From positions 1 through 64,000 of the forward strand of contig NZ_JAHCKL010000017.1 in assembly GCF_026125785.1 (NCBI RefSeq): a stretch of DNA of 64,000 bases, given 5' to 3'. The notes beneath the pieces were generated by a model that worked only from the letters and a program-made list of their open reading frames with translations, was not told the origin of the DNA and ran no database searches. Origin of the DNA: Hydrogenophaga sp. GTDB lineage: Bacteria > Pseudomonadota > Gammaproteobacteria > Burkholderiales > Burkholderiaceae_C. The number at the start of each line of letters is the position of its first letter. Position 1 is the stretch's first letter. The translations under genes and the position numbers were made by a program. Below, in pieces: positions 6,601-14,744 of the stretch.

Positions 6601-8334
6601 ATGGCGTCTGTCGAATCCGTCGTCCAGGATACCCCGTCCATGGCCTTGCCAGGCCTTGGACGCGCGCTTGTGTCCGCGGGCAAGCTGGGCCAGAAGGCTG
6701 CAGAAGATCTTTACCGCAAAGCGCAGAGCGGACGCACCAGCTTTATCGCCGAGCTCACGGGGTCGGGCGCCGTGTCGGCGTCGGATCTGGCGCATACCAT
6801 GTCGGTGGCCTTCGCAGCCCCTTTGCTGGATCTGGACGCGATTGATGTGCAGCGCCTGCCGGCAGGCCTGCTCGACGCCAAGATCTGCGCCGACTACCGC
6901 ATCGTCGTTCTGAGCAAACGCAACAACCGCCTGATGGTGGCCACGGCCGACCCGGCGGATCAGCAGGCGGCCGAAAAAATCAAGTTCGCGACCCAGATGG
7001 GTGTGGACTGGGTCATCGCCGAGTACGACAAGCTCAGCAAGCTGGTGGAGGCACAGACCACCAGCGTCAACGAGACCATCGACAACATCATCGGCGGCGA
7101 GTTCGAGTTCGATGAGGTGGCCACGGACGCTGCGGTGAGCGACGTGACAGACAAGGCGTCTGAAGTCGATGACGCACCGGTGGTCAAGTTCCTGCACAAG
7201 ATGCTGATCGACGCATTCAACATGCGCGCGTCCGATTTGCACTTCGAGCCGTACGAGCACAACTACCGCGTCCGTTTCCGCATCGATGGGGAACTGCGCG
7301 AGATCTCTGCCCCCCCGATCGCCATCAAGGACAAGCTGGCTTCGCGCATCAAGGTGATCTCCCGCATGGACATCTCCGAGAAGCGGGTTCCGCAGGATGG
7401 GCGTATGAAGCTCAAGATCGGCCCCGACCGGGTGATCGACTTCCGCGTCAGTACCCTGCCCACCTTGTTCGGCGAGAAGATCGTGATCCGTATTCTCGAT
7501 CCGAGCAGTGCGAAGCTGGGCATTGATGCACTGGGCTACGAACCCGAGGAGAAGGAAAGGCTGCTGCACGCCGTCAGCCGCCCGTACGGCATGGTGCTGG
7601 TCACCGGCCCCACCGGCTCGGGCAAGACCGTCTCGCTCTACACCTGCCTGAATATCCTGAACAAGCCGGGTGTCAACATTTCCACGGCGGAAGATCCGTC
7701 GGAAATCAACCTGCCCGGCGTCAACCAGGTGAACGTGAACGAGAAAGCGGGCCTGACCTTTGCAGCGGCGCTCAAGGCTTTCCTGCGTCAGGATCCTGAC
7801 GTCATCATGGTGGGCGAAATCCGCGACCTTGAGACGGCTGACATTTCGATCAAGGCCGCGCAGACCGGTCACCTGGTGCTGTCTACATTGCACACCAACG
7901 ACGCGCCGACCACACTCACCCGGATGATGAACATGGGGATCCCCACGTTCAACATCGCCTCCAGCGTGATCCTGATCACCGCGCAACGACTGGCCCGACG
8001 CCTGTGCAGCAATTGCAAGGCGCCGCTGGACGTGCCACGCAAGGCTTTGCTGGATGCGGGCTACCAGGCCGAGGAGCTCGATGGCACCTGGACCCCTTAC
8101 AAACCCGTCGGTTGCTCGGCTTGCAACAACGGCTACAAGGGCCGTGTCGGCATCTATCAGGTCATGCCCATCAGCGAAGAAATCCAGCGCATCATCCTGC
8201 GCGGCGGCAGCGCACTGGACATCGCTCAGCAAGCCAGCAAGGAAGGCGTCCGCACCTTGCGCGAGTCGGGATTGCTCAAGGTCAAGCAGGGCATGACTTC
8301 GCTGGAAGAAGTGCTCAGCGTGACCAACGAGTGA
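6601..8334 (+). CDS. pilB: Type IV pilus assembly ATPase PilB
   Basis: 577 residues, usual family length. This cytoplasmic hexameric ATPase powers pilus extension at the inner membrane. The N-terminal MshEN-type domain is followed by the GspE/PilB ATPase core. Walker A GPTGSGKT is at 336-343. The Asp-box region DLHFEPYEH is present, as is Walker B DVIMVGEIRD (about 400-409) with the catalytic Glu near 406, and a His box in STLHTNDAP. Four cysteines (LCSNC and GCSAC) form the zinc knuckle typical of the family. pilC and pilD follow on the same strand. ATG 6640 is an alternative start. Confidence 0.97.
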   Translation: MASVESVVQDTPSMALPGLGRALVSAGKLGQKAAEDLYRKAQSGRTSFIAELTGSGAVSASDLAHTMSVAFAAPLLDLDAIDVQRLPAGLLDAKICADYRIVVLSKRNNRLMVATADPADQQAAEKIKFATQMGVDWVIAEYDKLSKLVEAQTTSVNETIDNIIGGEFEFDEVATDAAVSDVTDKASEVDDAPVVKFLHKMLIDAFNMRASDLHFEPYEHNYRVRFRIDGELREISAPPIAIKDKLASRIKVISRMDISEKRVPQDGRMKLKIGPDRVIDFRVSTLPTLFGEKIVIRILDPSSAKLGIDALGYEPEEKERLLHAVSRPYGMVLVTGPTGSGKTVSLYTCLNILNKPGVNISTAEDPSEINLPGVNQVNVNEKAGLTFAAALKAFLRQDPDVIMVGEIRDLETADISIKAAQTGHLVLSTLHTNDAPTTLTRMMNMGIPTFNIASSVILITAQRLARRLCSNCKAPLDVPRKALLDAGYQAEELDGTWTPYKPVGCSACNNGYKGRVGIYQVMPISEEIQRIILRGGSALDIAQQASKEGVRTLRESGLLKVKQGMTSLEEVLSVTNE

Positions 8335-8365
8335 CGCCTGTCGCACACAAGCCCTAGAGGACCAC

Positions 8366-9583
8366 ATGGCAACCGCAGTATCCAAGAGCGTCAAGGACAT
8401 CGTCTTCGAATGGGAAGGCAAGGACCGCAACGGCAAGACGGTGCGGGGCGAGACGCGGGCTGCCGGCGAAAACCAGGTGCTCGCTGCGCTGCGGCGCCAG
8501 GGCATCGTGCCGGGCAAGATCAAGAAGCGCCGCATGAGTTCGGGCAAGCGGATCAAGCCCAAGGACATTGCAATCTTCACGCGCCAGCTCGCCACCATGA
8601 TGAAGGCGGGCGTTCCGCTGCTGCAGGCATTTGACATCGTCGGCCGCGGCAACCCCAATCCCAGCGTGACCAAGCTGCTCAACGACATCCGTACCGATGT
8701 CGAGACAGGCACCTCACTCAGCGCAGCGTTCCGCAAGCACCCTCTGTACTTCGACAGCCTGTACTGCAACCTGGTGGAAGCCGGCGAAGCGGCCGGTATC
8801 CTGGAGGATCTGTTGGATCGGCTGGCCACCTACATGGAGAAGACGGAGGCGCTGAAGTCCAAGATCAAGTCGGCGCTGATGTACCCGATCGCGGTGATCA
8901 TCGTCGCCTTCGTGGTGGTCGCCGTGATCATGATCTTCGTGATTCCTTCGTTCAAGCAGGTGTTCACCTCGTTCGGTGCCGACCTGCCGGGCCCCACACT
9001 GTTCGTGATCGCCATGAGCGAGTTCTTCACCGAGTACTGGTGGCTCATCTTTGGCGGTCTGGGCGGCGGCATCTATTTCTTCCTGCAAGCCTGGAAACGC
9101 AACGAGAAGGTGCAGCGCTTCATGGATCGCCTGCTGCTCAAGCTCCCCATCTTCGGACCGCTGATCGAAAAGTCCGTGGTCGCCCGCTGGACCCGCACGC
9201 TGTCCACCATGTTTGCTGCCGGCGTTCCCCTGGTCGAAGCGCTGGATTCGGTCGGCGGTGCATCGGGTAACTCGCTGTACGCGATCGCCACGGAGAAAAT
9301 CCAGCAGGAGGTCTCCACCGGCACGAGCCTGACCAATGCGATGACCAATGCGAACATCTTCCCATCCATGGTGCTCCAGATGTGCGCCATCGGCGAAGAG
9401 TCCGGCTCCATCGACCATATGCTGGGCAAGGCTGCGGACTTCTATGAGGCCGAAGTGGATGACATGGTGGCCGGCATCTCCAGCCTGATGGAGCCGATCA
9501 TCATCGTGGTGCTGGGCACGGTCATCGGCGGCATCGTGGTCTCCATGTACCTGCCCATCTTCAAGCTGGGCCAGGTGGTTTGA
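8366..9583 (+). CDS. pilC: Type IV pilus inner-membrane platform protein PilC
   Basis: 405 residues. PilC is the inner-membrane platform that couples PilB to pilin polymerisation. Two T2SSF repeats are visible, each with a GVPLLQAF or GVPLVEAL motif at its start, and three membrane segments (about 170-195, 222-242 and 372-398). The start ATG 8366 has an AGAGGA site six bases upstream. The gene lies 31 bases after pilB, and its TGA overlaps the pilD ATG by one base, so the three form one operon. Confidence 0.97.
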   Translation: MATAVSKSVKDIVFEWEGKDRNGKTVRGETRAAGENQVLAALRRQGIVPGKIKKRRMSSGKRIKPKDIAIFTRQLATMMKAGVPLLQAFDIVGRGNPNPSVTKLLNDIRTDVETGTSLSAAFRKHPLYFDSLYCNLVEAGEAAGILEDLLDRLATYMEKTEALKSKIKSALMYPIAVIIVAFVVVAVIMIFVIPSFKQVFTSFGADLPGPTLFVIAMSEFFTEYWWLIFGGLGGGIYFFLQAWKRNEKVQRFMDRLLLKLPIFGPLIEKSVVARWTRTLSTMFAAGVPLVEALDSVGGASGNSLYAIATEKIQQEVSTGTSLTNAMTNANIFPSMVLQMCAIGEESGSIDHMLGKAADFYEAEVDDMVAGISSLMEPIIIVVLGTVIGGIVVSMYLPIFKLGQVV

Positions 9584-10443
9584 TGCCCGTGCTGGGCGCG
9601 CCGGCGGCGGCGCTGCTGGGTCTTCTGGGCCTGCTGGTGGGCAGCTTCCTGAATGTGGTCATCCACCGCCTTCCGCGCATGATGGAGGCCCGCTGGGCTG
9701 CCGATTGCGCGGAACTGCATTCTCCTTCTGGTGATGCGCATCCCCACGCAGCGCCAACCGAGCCCTACAACCTGATGGTGCCCCGCTCCCGCTGTCCACA
9801 TTGCGGGCACCAGATCCGCTGGTACGAGAACATCCCGGTGCTCAGCTACCTGGCATTGCGCGGCCGTTGCAGCCAGTGCGCCACGCCCATCAGTGCGCGC
9901 TACCCTGCGATCGAACTGGTCACGGCGGCCTTGTTTGCGTGGTGCGGCTGGGCATGGGGCTTGGGATGGAGCGCACTGGCATGGTCCGGTTTTTCGGCCG
10001 CGCTGCTGGCCCTGGCTTTCATCGACTGGGACACCACCCTGCTGCCAGACGACATCACACTGCCACTCGTATGGGCAGGCCTGTGTGGCGCAGCGCTGGG
10101 TCTCACGGGCGTTTCACTGCGAGACGCGCTCTGGGGTGCCGTAGCGGGTTACCTTGCGCTGTGGCTGGTGTACTGGGGCTTCAAGCTGCTCACTGGCAAA
10201 GAAGGCATGGGCTACGGTGACTTCAAGCTGTTTGCAGCCTTGGGGGCCTGGTTCGGCTGGCAGGCCTTGATCCCCGTCATTCTCATGGCTTCGGTTCTCG
10301 GCGCGGCAGTGGGCATCGGGATCAAGTTGGCTGGCCGCCTGCGCGAGGGCGGCTATGTCCCTTTCGGCCCTTTCCTGGCCCTGGCCGGTCTCACTACCCT
10401 GGTATTCGGTCCCTCGGCCATGCTGGCCGCTGTCGGCCTGTGA
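9583..10443 (+). CDS. pilD: Prepilin peptidase and N-methyltransferase PilD
   Basis: 286 residues from ATG 9583, which overlaps the pilC stop by one base. PilD cleaves the leader of prepilins at the inner membrane and methylates the new N-terminus. The cytoplasmic loop carries the two CxxC pairs (Cys71/74 and Cys96/99) of the bifunctional form. Catalytic aspartates are Asp148 in FIDWD and Asp213 in GMGYGDFK. About eight membrane segments are present. All expected residues are intact. Confidence 0.97.
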   Translation: MPVLGAPAAALLGLLGLLVGSFLNVVIHRLPRMMEARWAADCAELHSPSGDAHPHAAPTEPYNLMVPRSRCPHCGHQIRWYENIPVLSYLALRGRCSQCATPISARYPAIELVTAALFAWCGWAWGLGWSALAWSGFSAALLALAFIDWDTTLLPDDITLPLVWAGLCGAALGLTGVSLRDALWGAVAGYLALWLVYWGFKLLTGKEGMGYGDFKLFAALGAWFGWQALIPVILMASVLGAAVGIGIKLAGRLREGGYVPFGPFLALAGLTTLVFGPSAMLAAVGL

Positions 10444-10445
10444 GC

Positions 10446-11057
10446 ATGCCATCCAACGCCCCTGCGTCTCTGCGACTCGGCGTAACGGGTGGCATCGGCA
10501 GCGGCAAAAGCACCTTGGCCCGCCTGTTGCAGGCAAGCGGTGCCGACCTGATCGACGCCGATGCCATTTCACGAGACAGCACGGCTGCTGGCGGTGCCGC
10601 CATCGCGGCCATCAAAGAGGCTTTTGGCGCCGGCTTCATCACCAGCGACGGGGCGCTGGACCGGCAACGCATGCGCGAGCACGTGTTCGCCCACCCACCC
10701 GCGCGCAAGCAACTCGAGGCCATCGTTCACCCCTTGGTCAGCACCGAGATCCGGCGCCTGGTCGCGGCCAGCGCATCCCGATGCGTCGTGTTCGACGTTC
10801 CATTGCTTGTGGAGTCGCCGCATTGGCGACATCAACTGGACCGTGTGTTGGTGGTCGATTGCACGCCCGAGACACAGATACGGCGCGTGCAACAACGCAG
10901 TGGCTGGAGCGTGGAGACCATCGAAGCCGTGATGCGCAACCAGAGCCCGCGCCTGCGGCGCCTGAAGGCCGCCGACCTCGTGGTCTACAACGAGCTGGAC
11001 GATCTCACGGCTCTGCAGACCATCGCCAGGTCTCTGGCGAACCGGTTCGGGCTATGA
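10446..11057 (+). CDS. coaE: Dephospho-CoA kinase
   Basis: 203 residues from ATG 10446; GTG 10440, overlapping the pilD stop, is an alternative. The enzyme phosphorylates the ribose 3'-OH of dephospho-CoA, the last step of CoA synthesis, in the cytoplasm. The P-loop GGIGSGKST lies near the N-terminus, followed by DADAISRD and the base-binding region with VFDVPLLVE. Placing coaE directly after pilD is typical of proteobacteria. Confidence 0.96.
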   Translation: MPSNAPASLRLGVTGGIGSGKSTLARLLQASGADLIDADAISRDSTAAGGAAIAAIKEAFGAGFITSDGALDRQRMREHVFAHPPARKQLEAIVHPLVSTEIRRLVAASASRCVVFDVPLLVESPHWRHQLDRVLVVDCTPETQIRRVQQRSGWSVETIEAVMRNQSPRLRRLKAADLVVYNELDDLTALQTIARSLANRFGL

Positions 11058-11100
11058 TGAAGACTTCCCCCGCCGCCCAGCCCAGCGATCCATCGCCGCC

Positions 11101-11856
11101 GTGATCCTCTACGACTACCCCTTCAACGAACGCATCCGCACCTACCTGCGGCTCGAACAGCTGTTCAGGCGTCTGGTGGAACTGGTGCCCCGCAGCCACC
11201 CGCTGGATCACCACTACGCGCTGCAGACCATCTTCGAGATCATGGACGTCGCAGCCCGTGCGGACATGAAATCGGATGTGCTCAAGGACATCGACCGCCA
11301 GAAGCAGCAGCTCACGGCCTACCGAGGCAACCCCATGATTGCCGAGGAGGTTCTGGATGGTGTCATACGCCAGTTGGATGACTGTTTTTCCCAGCTCAGC
11401 CAGCTCGCGGGCAAGACGGGCCAGTCCCTGACCGAGAACGACTGGCTGATGAGCATCCGCAGTCGCATCGGCATACCCGGTGGTACCTGCGAATTTGACC
11501 TCCCTGCCTACTACCACTGGCAACACCAGAGCGTTGAGACCCGGCAAGCCGATCTGCACCGGTGGACGCTGCCGCTATCGCCGCTGGCCGAAGCCATCGT
11601 GCTGCTGCTCAAGATGCTGCGCGACTCGGGGTCTGCCCAGAAAGTGGTGGCGCCGGGTGGCCAGTTTCAGCTCAATCTTCCGCAAGGGCGGACGTTCCAA
11701 CTGCTGCAGTTGCGCATAGACCCCGCCCTGGGGCTCATCCCCGAGATCAGCGGCAACCGGTTGATGCTGTCGGTGCGCCTGATGCGCCATGGGGAAGACG
11801 ACCGGCTTCATCCCGCGCAGGAAGACGCCGCCTTCGAACTCACCCTGTGTGCGTGA
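11101..11856 (+). CDS. zapD: Cell division protein ZapD
   Basis: 251 residues, starting at GTG 11101 (ILYDYPFNERIRTYLRLE matches the family's N-terminus). ZapD, formerly YacF, bundles FtsZ filaments at the division ring in the cytoplasm. The N-terminal part is helical and the C-terminal part is beta-rich. It lies between coaE and yacG, the standard order. There is no strong ribosome binding site. The gap to coaE is 43 bases. Confidence 0.95.
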   Translation: MILYDYPFNERIRTYLRLEQLFRRLVELVPRSHPLDHHYALQTIFEIMDVAARADMKSDVLKDIDRQKQQLTAYRGNPMIAEEVLDGVIRQLDDCFSQLSQLAGKTGQSLTENDWLMSIRSRIGIPGGTCEFDLPAYYHWQHQSVETRQADLHRWTLPLSPLAEAIVLLLKMLRDSGSAQKVVAPGGQFQLNLPQGRTFQLLQLRIDPALGLIPEISGNRLMLSVRLMRHGEDDRLHPAQEDAAFELTLCA

Positions 11857-11863
11857 GGCCGTG

Positions 11864-12070
11864 ATGGCGCCTCGCCGTGTGCCGGATGAAGACGTGAAAA
11901 CCGTGCGTTGCCCCACCTGCGGTGGCGCCAGCGTGTACGCGCCAGACAACCGCTTCAGGCCCTTCTGCGGCGAGCGTTGCCGGCAGATCGACCTGGGCGC
12001 CTGGGCTAGCGAGAGCTTCAAGCTGCCCGAAAAGGAAGGCCAGAGCGACCCAGGGTTCGAGCAGAGCTGA
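11864..12070 (+). CDS. yacG: DNA gyrase inhibitor YacG (zinc-binding)
   Basis: 68 residues from ATG 11864; longer in-frame starts run back into zapD and are not credible. Four cysteines, CPTC (16/19) and CxxxC (35/39), form the zinc site of this small family. In E. coli YacG binds GyrB and blocks DNA binding. The acidic C-terminus ends ESFKLPEKEGQSDPGFEQS. It is convergent with mutT, with seven bases between the stops. Confidence 0.93.
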   Translation: MAPRRVPDEDVKTVRCPTCGGASVYAPDNRFRPFCGERCRQIDLGAWASESFKLPEKEGQSDPGFEQS

Positions 12071-12077
12071 CTCCCTG

Positions 12078-12536
12078 TCAGTCCTCCCGTTCCGCGGCCA
12101 GCCACTCCAGCACGGGTACCGTTCCGGGCAGCACCGGGGCACGCTGAACCGGCAGGTGCTCCCAACCAAACTGCTGGCCTTCGCGCATCTGCAGTTCACC
12201 CTGCCAGTCGTAGACCTTGCAGAAATGCAGGCGGACGAGCGCATGGGGGTAGTCGACGAGCGAATCCTTCCAGGCGTGCGCCGTACCGATGGTCACGCCG
12301 ATTTCCTCCTGGAGTTCGCGGCGCAAGGCCTGCTCCACCGTCTCGCCAGCCTCCAGCTTGCCACCTGGGAACTCCCAGTAACCCGCGTACACCTTGCCCG
12401 GCGGGCGCGAAGTCAGCAGAAACGCGCCTTGCGCATCGATCAGGATCCCGACCGCGACATCGACAACGGGGCGTTGGGCAGGATCGCCTGCGCGGTCGCG
12501 CTCGCCATCAACCACCAGCGCAGCGCCGCCGCTCAT
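12078..12536 (-). CDS. mutT: Nudix hydrolase, MutT-type 8-oxo-dGTP diphosphatase
   Basis: 152 residues. The Nudix box is intact (GGKLEAGETVEQALRREL, then QEEIGV). The N-terminal VVDVAVGILID and the motif PGKVYAGYWEFPGGK match MutT, which hydrolyses 8-oxo-dGTP to prevent A:T to C:G changes. The ATG overlaps the stop of the DUF815 gene by four bases (ATGA), indicating coupled translation. In this order (argJ, DUF815, mutT) the gene ends the minus-strand secA group. Related Nudix specificities are possible. Confidence 0.88.
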   Translation of the reverse strand: MSGGAALVVDGERDRAGDPAQRPVVDVAVGILIDAQGAFLLTSRPPGKVYAGYWEFPGGKLEAGETVEQALRRELQEEIGVTIGTAHAWKDSLVDYPHALVRLHFCKVYDWQGELQMREGQQFGWEHLPVQRAPVLPGTVPVLEWLAAERED

Positions 12537-13411
12537 GCGCCGGTCGCGTGGGATCCGGCGTAGTCCCGGGCAAACTGATAGGCCACGCGGCCACTGCGCG
12601 ATCCCCGTTCCAGCGCCCAGACCAGGGCCTGCGGCCGGGCAGCGTCAATCTCCGCTGGCCCTACGCCCAGAGACGACAGCCATTGCGCCACGATGGTGAG
12701 GTATTCGTCCTGGCTGAATGGGTAAAAACTGACCCAAAGCCCAAAGCGCTCGGAGAGCGAGATCTTCTCCTCTACCACTTCACCCGGATGCACCTCGCCT
12801 TCGGGCGTATGGGTGTAGGTCAGGTTTTCCTTCATGTACTCCGGCAGCAGGTGGCGCCGGTTGCTGGTGGCGTAGATCAACACGTTCGGGCTCGCGGCCG
12901 ACACAGAGCCGTCCAGAATGGACTTGAGCGCCTTGTAACCTGGCTCTCCATCCTCAAAGCTGAGATCGTCACAAAAGACGATGAAGCGCTCCGGGCGCTG
13001 AGCCACCACCTCGACGATGTCGGGAAGATCCACCAGATCGGCCTTGTCCACTTCGATCAGGCGCAACCCCGCCGGCGCGTATTCATTGAGGCAGGCCCGC
13101 ACCAGGGAGGACTTGCCTGTGCCACGCGCACCGGTCAGCAACACATTGTTGGCCGGCAGACCTTTCACAAACTGCTCCGTATTGCGCCGGATCTTGTCCT
13201 TCTGGCCATCAACTTCCTTGAGGTCGCCGAGGCGCATGGCGCCCACATGCCGCACGGGCTCCAGCACACCATGGCCACTGCTGCGCTTGCGATAACGCCA
13301 AGCAACCGCCTGCGACCAGTCGGGCTCGCTCAATGCCTGGGGCAGCACCGCCTCGATGCGGGCGATGAGTTGCTCGGCTCGCTGCAGCAGGCGCTCGAAG
13401 TGTTCGTTCAT
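12533..13411 (-). CDS. DUF815-family AAA-type ATPase
   Basis: 292 residues. Walker A GARGTGKS is at 94-101, and a Walker B-like strand reads RFIVFCDDLSFE (about 140-151). The sensor-type segment NVLIYATSNRRHLLPEYMKEN and the late SGRVAYQFARDYAG are typical of DUF815, an uncharacterised AAA+ group. It is a soluble cytoplasmic protein. The gene starts one base after the argJ stop and overlaps mutT, so the three form one transcript. No substrate is known. Confidence 0.9.
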   Translation of the reverse strand: MNEHFERLLQRAEQLIARIEAVLPQALSEPDWSQAVAWRYRKRSSGHGVLEPVRHVGAMRLGDLKEVDGQKDKIRRNTEQFVKGLPANNVLLTGARGTGKSSLVRACLNEYAPAGLRLIEVDKADLVDLPDIVEVVAQRPERFIVFCDDLSFEDGEPGYKALKSILDGSVSAASPNVLIYATSNRRHLLPEYMKENLTYTHTPEGEVHPGEVVEEKISLSERFGLWVSFYPFSQDEYLTIVAQWLSSLGVGPAEIDAARPQALVWALERGSRSGRVAYQFARDYAGSHATGA

Positions 13412-13412
13412 G

Positions 13413-14660
13413 TCAAGACCGGTAGTCGGCGTTGATGGTCACGTAGTCGTGGCTGAAGTCGCAGGTCCAGACCGTTTCGCTCGCCTGGCCCCGCCCCAGT
13501 CCGATGCGCACCAGGATCTCGGCCTGCTTCATCACGCGCTGTCCGTCTTCTTCACGGTAGTCGGGGTGCCGCCCTCCGGACGTCACCACGTGGACCTCGC
13601 CCAGATGCAGGTCGATCCCGCTCACATCCAGATCGTCGATCCCCGCGTAACCCACCGCCGCGAGAATGCGACCGAGGTTGGGATCGCTGGCAAAGAAGGC
13701 CGTTTTTACCAGAGGCGAATGCGCCACCGCATACGCCGCCTTGAGGCATTCGCCGGCATCGCGGCCTCCCTCGACCTGAACAGTGATGAACTTGGTCGCA
13801 CCCTCTCCATCGCGCACGATGGCGTGGGCAAGCTGACGGGCCAGCGGCACCAGCGCCGCCAGCAATGCCTGCCCGGCCGCGCTGTCCAGATCGGTGATGG
13901 GCGCATGGCCGGCACGGCCCGTGGCCACCACCACAAACGAGTCATTGGTGCTGGTATCGCCATCCACCGTCACCCGGTTGAACGAAGCATCGGCCAGGCG
14001 ACGCGCGAGCGCGGCCATCAGCGCGGGATCGACATGGGCATCGGTGGCAAGGAAGCCCAGCATGGTCGCCATGTTCGGGCGAATCATGCCTGCCCCCTTG
14101 GCAATGCCCGTAGCGCGTACGGCGTGCCCTTCGATGTCGAAACGCACGCTGCAAGCTTTGGGCAAGGTGTCCGTGGTCATGATGCCCTGCGCTGCGGACA
14201 GCCAGTGGTCCCCATGATCGTTCTGCGGCAACGCCGCATCCGACAAGGCCTTGGGCAGACCGGCCAGCAGCCGATCCAGCGGCAAGGGCTCCATGATCAC
14301 CCCGGTCGAGAAGGGAAGCACCTGTTCGTGGTGCAGTCCCAGCGAGCGCGCCAGCGCGTGGCAGGTCTGGCGCGCAGCGGCCAAGCCGGGCTCCCCGGTA
14401 CCGGCATTCGCATTGCCGGTGTTGATCACCATGGCCCGAATGGCTTGCCCTGAAGCCAGGTGGTCGCGGCACACCTGCACCGGTGCAGCGGCGTAGCGGT
14501 TGCGCGTGAATACAGCACCGACCGCGCAGCCATCGTCCAGCAGAAAGACCGTCAGATCCTTGCGATCGGCCTTGCGGATGCCGGCCTGCGCCACGCCGAT
14601 GCGCACGCCTGCGATAGGCAGCAGATCCGAAGCCTTGGGGGTTTCAAGTAGAACCGGCAT
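13413..14660 (-). CDS. argJ: Bifunctional glutamate N-acetyltransferase / amino-acid acetyltransferase ArgJ
   Basis: 415 residues from ATG 14660, preceded by GGAG. ArgJ moves the acetyl group from N-acetylornithine to glutamate, recycling it in arginine synthesis; bifunctional forms also use acetyl-CoA. The self-cleavage site is clear: [20 protein letters not shown], where cleavage occurs before the Thr of ATML to give the alpha and beta chains, and that Thr is the nucleophile. It lies downstream of secA on the same strand with an 84-base gap. Confidence 0.96.
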   Translation of the reverse strand: MPVLLETPKASDLLPIAGVRIGVAQAGIRKADRKDLTVFLLDDGCAVGAVFTRNRYAAAPVQVCRDHLASGQAIRAMVINTGNANAGTGEPGLAAARQTCHALARSLGLHHEQVLPFSTGVIMEPLPLDRLLAGLPKALSDAALPQNDHGDHWLSAAQGIMTTDTLPKACSVRFDIEGHAVRATGIAKGAGMIRPNMATMLGFLATDAHVDPALMAALARRLADASFNRVTVDGDTSTNDSFVVVATGRAGHAPITDLDSAAGQALLAALVPLARQLAHAIVRDGEGATKFITVQVEGGRDAGECLKAAYAVAHSPLVKTAFFASDPNLGRILAAVGYAGIDDLDVSGIDLHLGEVHVVTSGGRHPDYREEDGQRVMKQAEILVRIGLGRGQASETVWTCDFSHDYVTINADYRS

Positions 14661-14744
14661 GGGAACTCCGTGGAATATTCGGGGGAGCCGGGTTGGGCTG
14701 CACGCCGCCTTCAACGTACCCGGCAGGGGACCTCGGGGCGCTGC

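Noticed and set aside
6412..8829. 805-residue minus-strand open frame opposite pilB and pilC
   Set aside because: It is antisense to two certain genes; GC-rich codon bias creates long shadow frames. No domain and a His/Arg/Asp-skewed composition.
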